A model generated the notes under the pieces. The model ran no database searches. It had not been told where the DNA came from and saw only the letters and a program-made list of their open reading frames with translations. The translations under genes and the position numbers were made by a program. Shown one piece after another: positions 8,975 to 17,832 of a DNA stretch of 64,000 nt; the stretch's first letter is position 1; the number at the start of each line of letters is the position of its first letter. The stretch lies in assembly GCA_019925095.2 (NCBI GenBank), contig CM034388.1, positions 32,082,002-32,146,001 of the forward strand, read 5' to 3'. The stretch comes from Dendrolimus kikuchii. Lineage: Eukaryota > Arthropoda > Insecta > Lepidoptera > Lasiocampidae.

Positions 8975-10237
8975 CAGTTTAACCGCAGACGAACAAGATT
9001 GTCCGCATAGTATCTTTTTATGTTTTTGCTTTATTGATCTACATTTTCTTTCTTATTGCTACTTATTATTTACTAAACACAAATAACTTTACACTTTAGG
9101 AATAGGTTGGTTTTGGTTGGACTAGGTTGGAAGTGTGATTAGGAGGTGTGATCAGGGTATGGGAGGATAGGAGTTAGAGGGATGGATGTGGGGTAGGAAT
9201 GGTAGGTTGTATACAAGTTCTTTATTTATTTCTATGATTTTAACAGATATTTTACATAGTTATATACCTTCCTAGTTTTATATATTGAAGTTACAATTTC
9301 TTATGGTTTTGTAATTCTATTGACACTAAAGTTATAGTTAAGTTTTATATATTTCTATTTATTTACTGTAATTTTAATCTAGTGTTTAGTTTAAGTTTAT
9401 TGTATATCTATATTGTGTTTGTTTACAAGTAGCTGTTTATTATTATACTCTATTCTATCATGATATCTATGCTTTTTGTATTTGAATGCTGGTGTAATTT
9501 AAGATTTAACTTATACATTGCAGTAGGTCCTTATTTTCTATTTGCTACATTCTTCTATTTCTTAACACTAATATATATTATTATATTACATTGTTTTGGA
9601 CGCTGTTAAGAGAGTATACCATAGTATATTCCTACAGTGTCTTTTTAGTATACACATGTGTTTTACACTAGGCTATTGCTGGTCAATATATATATATGTT
9701 TTTTCAGATTCCTCTGCTTTCCGGTCACCTGCAGTCTGGTAAGTGATTTTTTGTTACTGTTTTGTTAAGTGTTTATGCTAGTTTTCATGCGGTGTACTTT
9801 TATGTGTGTTGTGTGTGTTCTGTGTTACGCAAACTGACATCTTTTACATTAAAAGTTGCCGGTTTAATTGTTTTGTTTGTGTTGTTTATGCCCATTGTGT
9901 TGTGAGTTTGTTTGTGCTTCTGTTATGTTTAGTGCATGTTGTGTATTAGTGCTTGTCATGTTTCACTCCGTAGTGTGTTTTGTGCATACCTCTGCAGGCT
10001 TCCGGCTCCACCTTAAACTCCGGGGGTCACCACTGTCTACCTCCCTAAAGGTCCCCACCTCGCTGTTTAATTCTGCTAGACGTAAATTGCCGGTACCACG
10101 CATAATAGCCGAGTCGTGTGCCGAACATCGTTGACTGGTCCTTTGTTGCGTTGATAACCACCAGTTGTTAAATCTATTTTTCACCAACGATGCTCGACTT
10201 CCGACCCATTACTATTATGTTGTTCCCGGCATTCCGA
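8975..10237 (-). other. N3 3' UTR
   Basis: AT-rich and non-coding. A 3' hairpin at 8985-9006 has loop GAACAAGATT. G-rich GGTTGG-type repeats lie at about 9100-9215. The block after the ORF1 stop shared with N2 is at about 10180-10235 (TGGGTCGGAAGTCGAGC on the minus strand), and a second shared island, ACGACTCGGCTATTATG, lies near 10110. The 74- and 88-codon frames here are not conserved between N2 and N3. Confidence 0.6.
8985..9006 (-). other. N3 3'-terminal hairpin
   Basis: GCAGAC-GAACAAGATT-GTCCGC, five of six stem pairs, about ten bases from the tail. The loop sequence is shared with N1 (1633-1653), N2 (2884-2899, shorter GGC/GCC stem) and RT-bearing N5 (57733-57754). Candidate reverse-transcriptase recognition element. 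Confidence 0.55.
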
Positions 10238-11932
10238 CTAGCAGTAGGCTACTGTAGCGCGTACCAATGCGTCCCATCTCGCCCTTATTGGGCACACCTC
10301 ACTAAACGCATTATGTCGCGTCTCCGCTTTCCTCTCTTTAGCACAATTTTTACATTTTGGCGGCGCGCCAACAGCATACTCTTCGCACTCACTGCGGGTG
10401 TGGGGTCCGCCACAGTGACTGCACACTACCTGGGTCTCTGTGCACAGCTTCTTGCCATGCCCAAAGCCCAGGCAGATAGTGCACTGCGTAAGCGGTGACC
10501 GGTCCGTGACCTGCAATGTTTTCAGGTCGACCCTTACCGTGCCTGAGTCTGTAAACCTTTTCCAAAGGGCTGGCGAGGTTTTCAATATGACCTTCTGGGT
10601 GTTCGGGTTTTTACCTCGGATCTTATATGCGACTTCCATACAGCCGTCTTCCTCTCCCAGGCCCTCAAAAACCAGCTTGTTCTGGTTTCTGAGAGCCTCA
10701 AAGAGGTCACCGTCTGTATGAGCCCTGAGTACACCCGTTATCATCACCATCGGCTTTTTGTTGGTGATGTCCTCTGCTGTTAAGTCAGCCCTTTCCTCTC
10801 TTAGTTTACGCTTTACTTTCTCTCTATCCTCTATAGTCTTGCAGCTAATAATCACCTGCCGTTGCCTGGATGACCGGACTCGCTCAACCTCCACCCCCCC
10901 CTGTTTCGCGTTCAAAGCCGCTCTAACCTCCTCGAGGGTTTCTTCGGATGTGCGGTCCTCTTTAAAATTAGCTACAAGCACTGAGTGTAGCGTCCTATAG
11001 TTCGGGGGCTTAACCCCCGATCTCTCGGCCGCTACACTCGCGTAAGTCCGTTTTTGATTACACTCCTCACTCGCCCTCTCGTTATGTTCCAGAATAACCT
11101 TCTCGAGGTTATTCGTGCTCTCCAGGTTCTTTCTAAGGAGTTCGGAGTGTTCTTCCATCCGCTCGGTAAGGATGTCCCATCTCTTGCGGAGCGCCTCCCT
11201 ATCTTCCTCATCCATAGGGAGGCTGCTCCGCAATGGATCTACTTTTTCCACCTGCGTCTGCGCGTTACTAAACGTCTTAGATGGTTCGTCTGGGGTCTTC
11301 CCCGCTTTGCCAAGCAATGCTTCCCTAAGGGCCCCGTCGGTTTCTTTAAGCAGAGTGTACAGCCGACCCACCGCGTTCTGTACACCCTGCTTTATCTCCG
11401 TCTTCAGGTTCCTAGAGTTCGACAGGAGATCATTGGCTTTGTCAAAGGACTTCTTGGCCTCTGACATCCTGTCTTGCTCAGTCACCACTTTCTTTGTGAC
11501 TTCTGGTGGTGTTCCCTTCCTGTAGGTCGTGTTTCCTACATTTTTGCTAGGCCCTGCAAACACTTGCCGGGCTACCCTAGGGGGCGGGGAGATATTCAAG
11601 ATCACCGTCTTCTTCTGAGGGGGAGAGAATTTTAGCGTTAGCGGTTTTTTCTTTATTTCCTGGCGCTGTCTTGAGGTGATAGGGCTCGTTGGAGTTAGAG
11701 AGGTACGCTCTATCTCCTTTGCCCTATCTTTGATCACCTCAGTCCGCCCAGGAGATATAACGTCTGAAGGAGGCGTTACGTAACCCGCTTTAGCCCGTTT
11801 CTCTTTCCTTTTAGCTGAAAGTAGCTCCATATATTTTGAGCTACTGTCTCCAGACTCTCTCCAAATTTCCTGTTCCTCCGACTTCGTGACTTCACAGGCT
11901 TTCCATAGTTTGTTTACTGGTGTCCTATGCAT
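10238..11932 (-). CDS. N3 ORF1: Gag-like zinc-knuckle protein
   Basis: 564 aa, intact, starting MHRTP. Clear homologue of N2 ORF1: both share KSEEQ-IWRES, KRKEKRAKAGYVTPPSD, SPGRTEV, the SRNLKTEIKQGVQ motif, an RRM-like block (TLHSV ... GGVEVERVRSS) and LQVTDRSPLTQC. Zinc knuckles at about 484-547 have the same spacing as N2, and the protein ends VAYC. The two copies differ at many positions yet both remain open, consistent with selection on ORF1. Role as an RNA-binding Gag is inferred from the R1/TRAS family. No ORF2 follows. Confidence 0.9.
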   Translation of the reverse strand: MHRTPVNKLWKACEVTKSEEQEIWRESGDSSSKYMELLSAKRKEKRAKAGYVTPPSDVISPGRTEVIKDRAKEIERTSLTPTSPITSRQRQEIKKKPLTLKFSPPQKKTVILNISPPPRVARQVFAGPSKNVGNTTYRKGTPPEVTKKVVTEQDRMSEAKKSFDKANDLLSNSRNLKTEIKQGVQNAVGRLYTLLKETDGALREALLGKAGKTPDEPSKTFSNAQTQVEKVDPLRSSLPMDEEDREALRKRWDILTERMEEHSELLRKNLESTNNLEKVILEHNERASEECNQKRTYASVAAERSGVKPPNYRTLHSVLVANFKEDRTSEETLEEVRAALNAKQGGVEVERVRSSRQRQVIISCKTIEDREKVKRKLREERADLTAEDITNKKPMVMITGVLRAHTDGDLFEALRNQNKLVFEGLGEEDGCMEVAYKIRGKNPNTQKVILKTSPALWKRFTDSGTVRVDLKTLQVTDRSPLTQCTICLGFGHGKKLCTETQVVCSHCGGPHTRSECEEYAVGAPPKCKNCAKERKAETRHNAFSEVCPIRARWDALVRATVAYC

Positions 11933-12151
11933 TTTGGAGACGGAAAATGTGATCTGGTTATGTACTTAACTCTAAGTGTGGGTCCTAAGCTAGTCGATTG
12001 GCGCAAAAGCACCAAATCGAGGGGTCAATTAACTAAAAATAAAGGTAAAAACAATATATATTGAACCAGTCAACAGTCAAGAGTAAAAATTTAAAACAAT
12101 ATGCAACTATGTTGCTGTCAACTATAACTAATAATTTCTTATTTTCTACAG

Positions 12152-12181
12152 AAGGCGTCGGCTTGCCAACTTATGTCCTAG
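12152..12181 (+). other. Exon A-like segment antisense to N3
   Basis: TTTTCTACAG acceptor ends at 12151; 30 bases follow; donor GTAAGT at 12182-12187. Counterparts are in N2 (6247-6286), N4 (donor at 55745) and N5 (63555-63605, donor degraded to ATAAGT). Confidence 0.4.
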
Positions 12182-12244
12182 GTAAGTATTGTCCTTATAT
12201 CTAATTATTATTTACACACTTTCTAATACTATTTTCTGTTTCAG

Positions 12245-12354
12245 GTCCGGATGGAGTGGAGAGGAGAGGAGCAGGGAGCGTTCCAGCAGTGCCAACGAGT
12301 CCGCCGCGTCGCGAGGAACACGATGACACCAAGAACGAGGAGATTGGAGCACAG
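12245..12354 (+). other. Exon B-like segment antisense to N3
   Basis: Acceptor TTTCTGTTTCAG ends at 12244; 110 bases follow; donor GTAAGT at 12355-12360. Aligns with N4 55909-56032 and N5 63798-63918. One plus frame reads VRRVARNTMTPRTRR, resembling IRRVARSSSTPKTP in N4 and IRRVATSSATPLTP in N5. Opposite-strand frames also show similarity (LATRR), so coding strand is unresolved. Confidence 0.45.
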
Positions 12355-12760
12355 GTAAGTAAAATAGGAAAGGTTGAAAAATAGGGGTGGGGATAGAGGG
12401 GTGGGGGGGATGTAGGATGATAGGTCTCGTCGAGCCGAGTTGTTCAACCCCAAACACGACCCACCTATCTGCTTTATTGAGGGAGCAGTGGTGTCCGAAG
12501 TTTTACCGAAATAAAACTTCCCAAACTTCGACCCTTCACTGCTCACGCAATATTGCAGCCAGACGACCGTGCTTGGGCTTGTCCTTCTCGCCTCCACGAG
12601 CTCTATCGGATAGGGAAGAAAAATGGGGGGGTTGACCATGAAACTCCGATCAGATCCTGAGGGGTTCCAGTCGGTAGAGGGAGTCCCAGGGGTTCCTCTG
12701 AAGGAAACCCGGTCTTCCTCAGGCTAATAGGGCCCGAGTTACAAGCAATTCAAAATTTTC

Positions 12761-13269
12761 AAGATGGCCGCCGACCAAACTTTGACCCTGGATAACTTGG
12801 GGATTTTTAGTCCAAAATTGCCCAAGATTGGGCTCGTTCGCTTGCCCCAAGTGAGATCTAGGTCCCTATGCTAACAGTTTTTTCCCAAAAAAATTTCCAA
12901 TTTTTTGGGCTGAGTCGATCAAGTACCCCCTAAGGGTCACCCTAGTCGAAGTCCCAAGTCCGTGCGCCCAATAGTTCCGGAGCTATTGGGGTTTGAAGTT
13001 TTTCCAAGATGGCGGCTAGCTGTCAAATTTAGGCGAGAAAGGGCTGTATCTCAGCCAAAAATGGGCCTATCGCCACCGGGTTTCGACTAGGGTCGTTCCC
13101 TTTACCTTCTCCACCCGTTTTGGGGGGGCGTTAATGTCAAAATTTTTTGACCCCTTTTACCCCCGGATACTGTCCGCTTGGTCAAGAACTACTTCCCAGT
13201 GAAAACCGCGTCGCGATCGGACCAGTATTTCCGGAGATATTGGGAAATCAAAAAATCCAAAATGGCGGC
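12761..13269 (+). promoter_or_regulatory. N3 tandem ~250-bp repeats with YY1-like motifs
   Basis: AAGATGGCCGC at 12761-12771, AAGATGGCGGC at 13006-13016 and AAAATGGCGGC at 13259-13269, spaced 245 and 253 bases. Same layout as N2 and N4. Confidence 0.6.
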
Positions 13270-13816
13270 GGCCCTTAGCCAAAATCCAGTAGAAGCCTGG
13301 TTCTCAGGCCTGGTTTGGGCTAGGACTACCGTGTTTGGGGTCAGGGCGTAGGTCTTGAGGAGACCTATCCTATGCTATGCCTATCTTAGTTTTAACTATT
13401 ATATATATTTATATATTTACAAAAAACTGTTTAAAATTCGATATTTCCGAAAGTATTGGAGATAAAATTGCCGAAAAATATCCAGGAAGTCCGTTAAAAG
13501 GTGCTCTAATTTATTATGATTTTTAATAATATTGCCCTAATACTAAAAAATTTTTTGACTTTGAAAATTTTGAAAATTCTAGTTTTTTGAAATTTTTCCG
13601 GATTTTTTCTAGTATAATCCTATAGGATTTGGGTACGGCTAGGTAGAGCTCCCTAGCGCGCACAAACTAGTAGTCTCAAATCCCGCGCGTCTCCAATAGT
13701 TTCGGAGATATGGGGGGTCAAAGTTTAATATTCTAATTAAAAATAACTTAAAACTACTTATCATAAAATTCTGTTCGAACCGGTTTTGCGCCGTCCTCCA
13801 GATGGTCTTCAATCCC

Positions 13817-13870
13817 TCCTAACCTCAAGTCAATTGCTCCAGTAGATCCGGAGCAATTTTGAGGTTAGGA
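13817..13870 (-). other. N3 5' hairpin
   Basis: TCCTAACCTC ... GAGGTTAGGA with inner ATTGCTCC/GGAGCAAT. Orthologous to the N2 and N4 hairpins. Confidence 0.75.
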
Positions 13871-14526
13871 AGTTGTTTTTTTGATCCTGGCAGCTCCGGG
13901 TTTCTTCCGATTCCCAAGAGTGGGGTATCGGACGACGCGTCTCGGCGAGCTCTTGCTGGCTACCGTGGCGGAATTTTGAGTCCTGAAGAAGTTTTCCAAC
14001 TTAAAGCCGAAAAACCGAAAAGTCCAAAAATTTTTCACACTTTTTAATTTTTTGCACAAAAACTATCCAAAATCCTAAGGTCGTTTCTGGCCAAAAGACC
14101 TTAGTTTTCGATGCTCTTTCAGGTGGTAATTTTGAATTTTGTATAAGTCCTAAAACTGCCAACTTGGGTCCACGTTTTTTCACTTATATGCCAATAACTT
14201 TTTGAAAAGAGTTGGGAAATTGAATGTCTTATTTTTGGGGGGTGGGGGCAACTGGGCCCCACCAAAGCCGCCCCTAAAAACCGGGTGTCACCGATCTGGT
14301 TTTCAAGTTATAATTTTTTAAAGTTTCAAAATTTTGTTTTTTCACTATAACTTTTTTGTTTGAATAGCTACGGATTTTCTTTTTATATAGGCACCTGCGC
14401 CTCACTTTCGCGCACAAAATGATACCTCACACTGCACTGTAACTATCAAAAAACCTATTTTTTCGAATTTTTTCCCGAGGAGCTCTGAGAAAATCGACCG
14501 TTTCCGAGCGCGGTTCGAGCGGAACT

Positions 14527-14625
14527 GGTTAGGTTAGGTTAGGTTAGGTTAGGTTAGGTTAGGTTAGGTTAGGTTAGGTTAGGTTAGGTTAGGTTAGGTT
14601 AGGTTAGGTTAGGTTAGGTTAGGTT
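14527..14625 (+). repeat. (TTAGG)n telomeric array, about 20 units
   Basis: Perfect repeats between the 5' end of N3 and S1. This is the boundary between the minus-strand N block and the plus-strand S block. Confidence 0.97.
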
Positions 14626-14787
14626 CGGTCCATACGCTAGTGGAGTGCGCCGCCTGGGGACCTCAGCGTCACTCGATGACCAACGTGGTTGGGCCAGTCG
14701 ACTCGCTCCAAGGCATGGTAGCTGCCATGCTGCGGTAGCGGACGGAATCTAGCGACTGCCTACGACTATCGGCGGGGCCCCGAGCCG

Positions 14788-14824
14788 CCACTGTCACATT
14801 CCCCCCTTCACTCCGTGACAGTGG
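14788..14824 (+). other. S-family 5' UTR stem-loop
   Basis: CCACTGTCAC ... GTGACAGTGG, a perfect 10-bp stem with a pyrimidine-rich loop, present at the same place in S1-S8 and S11 (for example 18278-18314 in S2). Further 5' UTR arms are CAGTGG/CCACTG with CGAGAGTCTCG, and CCCGTGTGG/CCACACGGG, which becomes GTGCGG/CCGCAC in S3. Confidence 0.7.
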
Positions 14825-15321
14825 TGTCCCACCTATCCACTCCAAATCCTGGTATTCCTTCCCTTCCTTCCAAACTTGTTCCCGCCAAACCACCCCTCCC
14901 TTCCGATGTCAGGAGAGCGCCGTGCTGCCGGTTCGTGGCGGAGCGGCGGGCACCGGGCCAGCGTTGAGCACCTTGCTCCGCTGGTCCGTTGCCAGGAGAG
15001 GGCTGCACAGTTCTGCCCTGTGCGCCCCATCGACGTGGACAGTGGCGGCGGGCTCAGTGGTGGGGCGAGAGTCTCGCCACTGGGCGCTACCGCCGAGCGT
15101 TTCCCCGTGTGGTGTCGTGGATCACGTCTCGCGGCCACACGGGACCGCGGGGCTTGCCTTGACCGGCTGGCCCAAGAGGAGAAAACCTCAATAAAAAACC
15201 CCTAATGCCTAAGCTGCGGCGCAGGGCGAGAGGCTTTGAGGTCGGGGGGGTAAACCCGGCCGTTACTGCGGACCACGCCTTTTTAATCATGATGACCTGT
15301 TTTTTACTCGTGGGAACAACT

Positions 15322-17712
15322 ATGGAACTGCAAAATAAAAAACCCCCCAAAGACGTAGAGCCCGAGAAGGGCGGTGTTGACGCTCGTAGAAGGCCCGAGA
15401 AGGGCAACACCAACAACGCGAAAGGGCCCGAGAAGGGCGGAGAGAAGACTCTCTACTCGAGGTTCCTCTCGGCTATCTCATCTCAGCCGGAGGCCTCGAG
15501 TAGTAGTCAAACGGTGGAACCCCGCATCACGCGGAGCAGGACGCGTGCCGATTCGGAGGTCGAATCGGTGGCCTCGTCCCAACTCCCATCAGAGGACGAG
15601 GCCAGGGTGGCGGACACTAAAAACCCACCCCCCGCAAAAGGAGAAAAGGCCAGGGAGGTCGCGCGCAATGAGGCGCTGCGACGATACCTGGCCTTAGACG
15701 ACCTAGATGCTATGATGGAGTCGTCGTCGTCCTTCATATCATCGGACGAAGAGGAGAGACCGGCCCCCAAAACTCCCGCCAAGGCAAAGGCTGCTGCCAA
15801 AGCGCCGGACGCCAAGCGGGGTAGGGGCCGCCCCCCAACTACTGGGGAATATGTGGGTCTGGCAGATGCCAAGAAGGCACTGGTGGAGGCCCAACGCGCG
15901 GAGCTTGAGCTCCAAGCGGAAAGGGAGATAGCGGAGAGGGCCTCGGCAATGGCTACCGCGAGGGTGACAAGGCTTCAGGCCGGTCCAGCCCTCGCGAGCC
16001 AGGCCCCTCCCGAAGCTCGAGCAGCTCACGCGGAGGGCCTCCAGCGGCAAATTGCCGATTCGCTGGCGGTGGTCACCAACGTGGCAAAGGTGTCGAAGGG
16101 TCTGAAAGGGACCCTTCAAAAGGCCCTAAAGGATGCGGCTGCGGCCATCCAGGAGGCCTCAGAAGAGCTCCTCAGTCGGACATCTTCCGAGGAGGTCGCC
16201 CTCCTCCGTGCGGCGAATAGCCGCATGGAGGTAGAGATCGCAGACCTCCGGAAGGAACTGAGGAGCCTTCAGGCGGAAATCGTCCGGCCGCAGGCCGCTC
16301 CTGCGCCGCCACCGGTCGAACCACCGCCCAGCATTGAGAAGACAATGGCCGCGAGCCTGAACCAACTTACTCTCGCGATGGAGAGCAGGTTCGCGGCCAT
16401 GGAGGAGCAGATGCGCTCGGCTCGGCTGACCCCCCAACCGGGGCCAGCCCCCAGGTCGAGCCCTGCTCCTCGAGCCAGACCCACACCCCCGCCGAGCCCC
16501 TCGCTCATCTTTGGGCGCCCGGCCGGGGAGTTCCCCCCTCTTCCCTCGAGGAGGGACTCAGTTGAGACGGCGGTGTCGTTGGCTTCTGCGCCACCACCGC
16601 CCGCCTGTCCGGCGCCTCTCCCTCTCCCGGCCGTGGCCGAGGAGGGCTGGACGACGGTCAGCAAGAAGAAGGCCAAACGGAGGGCCAACCAACCGTCGTC
16701 CGGCACACAGCCGACTACGGCCGCCGCTGTAGCGCAGCCCACCCGCGCTCAGCGGCGAAGAGAGAGGAGACGCGGGGCAAAGGGAAAGGGGGATGTGGCG
16801 CAGGCTCCGGCCTCGCAGCCCCCCCCTCCCCCACCCCCCGCGCCGAAAAAGAAGACAGCCGCTAAGGAGAAGAGGTCCCCGCGTCTGCGTCCCCCAAAAT
16901 CCGCCGCCGTCGTCCTGACGCTCCAGCCAGGCGCGGCGGAGAGAGGGGTGACCTATGCGAACCTCTTCTCCAAAGCGAAGTCAAGAATCCGGCTGGCCGA
17001 CCTCGGGATAGAGGGAGGCCTAAAGCTCAGGCAGGCGCGCACTGGGGGCCGCATACTGGTGCTTCCCAGCGCCAGTGACGCCTCCAAGGCAGACGCCCTG
17101 GCTGAGCAGTTGAGGATCAACCTCTATCCCGAGGACGTGCGCATCTCCAGGCCCGAGAAGACTGTGTGTCTTCGGGTCTCGGGCCTGGACGACCACGCGC
17201 ACGCGGAGCACGTGGCCGCTGCCATCGCGCGGACCACCGGATGCTCCTACGCGAGCATCAAAGCGTCGACGGTCCGTCCCGGCAAAGACGGGATGGGCCA
17301 GACGGTGGTGGCCTGCCCGGTGGCGGCCGCCAAACAGCTCCTAGCTGTTGAGACGAAGCTCCTGGTGGGCTGGGCCTCCGCAACCGTTGAGGCCCTGCCC
17401 CGTAGGCCCCAAAGGTGCTACCGCTGCCACGAGGTTGGCCACGTGGCGGCGGTATGCCCTTCGGAAGTAGACCGCAGCGGTAATTGTTACCGTTGCGGTA
17501 AAGATGGGCACCTGGTGTCCGGCCCCTGCTCGGCGAAGCCGCACTGCCCCTTGTGCGAGGCCGCGGGCAGGCCGGCCGGGCACCAGCTGGGCTCGAAGCC
17601 CTGCGGGGCTAAGAAGCCCACCAGGAGGAACGTCCAGGCCAGCCGGATGGCGCCGGGCAAAGCCGCAGACGCGGCGGCGACTCCAACCGCCGCGCCCAAC
17701 GGCCAGGAGTAA
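15322..17712 (+). CDS. S1 ORF1: Gag-like protein with AT-hook and zinc knuckles
   Basis: 796 aa. The ATG at 15322 is chosen because all copies share the context CGTGGGAAC just before it; the frame is open upstream to 15205 but that part is 5' UTR. Order: N-terminus with three P-E-K-G motifs; YSRFLSAIS (about 44-52); acidic Ser-rich tract; AREVARNEALRRYLALDDLD; an AT-hook-like KRGRGRPP (about 165-171); Ala/Glu/Leu-rich coiled-coil-like region (about 180-335) with SKGLKGTLQKALK; Pro-rich linker with EFPPLPSRR and GWTTVSKKK; poly-Pro; an RRM/PRE-like domain from about 530; three CCHC zinc knuckles (about 699-761). Expected to bind element RNA (family knowledge); the AT-hook suggests minor-groove DNA contact (inference). 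The strongly GC-biased codon use differs from the N elements. Confidence 0.9.
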   Translation: MELQNKKPPKDVEPEKGGVDARRRPEKGNTNNAKGPEKGGEKTLYSRFLSAISSQPEASSSSQTVEPRITRSRTRADSEVESVASSQLPSEDEARVADTKNPPPAKGEKAREVARNEALRRYLALDDLDAMMESSSSFISSDEEERPAPKTPAKAKAAAKAPDAKRGRGRPPTTGEYVGLADAKKALVEAQRAELELQAEREIAERASAMATARVTRLQAGPALASQAPPEARAAHAEGLQRQIADSLAVVTNVAKVSKGLKGTLQKALKDAAAAIQEASEELLSRTSSEEVALLRAANSRMEVEIADLRKELRSLQAEIVRPQAAPAPPPVEPPPSIEKTMAASLNQLTLAMESRFAAMEEQMRSARLTPQPGPAPRSSPAPRARPTPPPSPSLIFGRPAGEFPPLPSRRDSVETAVSLASAPPPPACPAPLPLPAVAEEGWTTVSKKKAKRRANQPSSGTQPTTAAAVAQPTRAQRRRERRRGAKGKGDVAQAPASQPPPPPPPAPKKKTAAKEKRSPRLRPPKSAAVVLTLQPGAAERGVTYANLFSKAKSRIRLADLGIEGGLKLRQARTGGRILVLPSASDASKADALAEQLRINLYPEDVRISRPEKTVCLRVSGLDDHAHAEHVAAAIARTTGCSYASIKASTVRPGKDGMGQTVVACPVAAAKQLLAVETKLLVGWASATVEALPRRPQRCYRCHEVGHVAAVCPSEVDRSGNCYRCGKDGHLVSGPCSAKPHCPLCEAAGRPAGHQLGSKPCGAKKPTRRNVQASRMAPGKAADAAATPTAAPNGQE
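15360..15438 (+). other. Three GNRNA-pentaloop mini-hairpins at the start of S1 ORF1
   Basis: GCCC-GAGAA-GGGC at 15360-15372, 15393-15405 and 15426-15438, within the first ~40 codons. The same three occur in S2 (18850, 18883, 18913), S3 (22412, 22445, 22484), S5 (29345, 29378, 29408), S8 (40019, 40052, 40085) and S11 (47500, 47533, 47572), and also in S4, S6 and S7. The second loop base varies A/C/U. A CCC-GAAA-GGG hairpin often overlaps the third. Confidence 0.65.
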
Positions 17713-17738
17713 CGCCCGTGGCGGTAATGCCACGGGCG
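17713..17738 (+). other. S1 3' UTR stem-loop 1, next to the stop codon
   Basis: CGCCCGTGGC-GGTAAT-GCCACGGGCG, a perfect 10-bp stem starting one base after the stop. Same in S2 (21353), S3 (24780), S4 (28236), S5 (31824), S7 (38903), S9 (43829) and S10 (46356). S6 (35387-35415) and S8 (42467-42495) keep nine pairs but have a different 11-base loop that contains the ORF1 stop codon. Confidence 0.8.
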
Positions 17739-17832
17739 AGCGGCAGCGGGCGTCGAGGCCAGGGGATCACATAGGCCTCCGCCCGCACCAATGCCGCGGG
17801 AGGGCGCGAGAGGAAGCCGCGCGACCCTCTCA

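Larger units (their letters stand above)
8948..14526 (-). mobile_element. N3: Gag-only TRAS-like telomeric retrotransposon, apparently complete
   Basis: About 5.6 kb on the minus strand. The tail is poly(T) 8948-8974, with no intact TTAGG between it and N2. 3' UTR 8975-10237, ORF1 10238-11932, 5' UTR 11933-14526. Its 5' end meets (TTAGG)n at 14527. It has the same plan as N2 and lacks ORF2. The similar 3' UTR lengths (about 1.26 and 1.29 kb) and shared post-ORF1 block indicate an ORF1-only ancestor, not two independent deletions. Confidence 0.8.
11933..14526 (-). other. N3 5' UTR
   Basis: About 2.6 kb and non-coding. Order from ORF1: plus-strand exon-like segments at 12152-12181 and 12245-12354; a G-rich plus-strand tract (GGGGTGGGGATAG type) after 12360; three repeats with YY1-like motifs at 12761, 13006 and 13259; a hairpin at 13817-13870; and the terminus at 14526. 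A 132-codon minus frame at 12241-12639 shares short islands (IPPTPLSPP, LATRR) with a 79-codon frame in N4, so an upstream ORF is an alternative reading. Confidence 0.65.

Noticed and set aside
12241..12639. 132-codon minus ORF as a firm upstream gene of N3
   Set aside because: Only short islands match the N4 frame, and the same bases are also conserved on the plus strand with splice-like borders; kept as an alternative, not a call.
15205..15321. Upstream extension of S1 ORF1 (also 22173 in S3 and 39702 in S8)
   Set aside because: The extended frames run through the conserved leader; all copies share the ATG after CGTGGGAAC, and extensions are not in frame in every copy.
17394..17590. Zinc-knuckle ORFs as host nucleic-acid-binding genes
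   Set aside because: Each is enclosed by element leader, 3' UTR, poly(A) and TTAGG, and is repeated eleven times.
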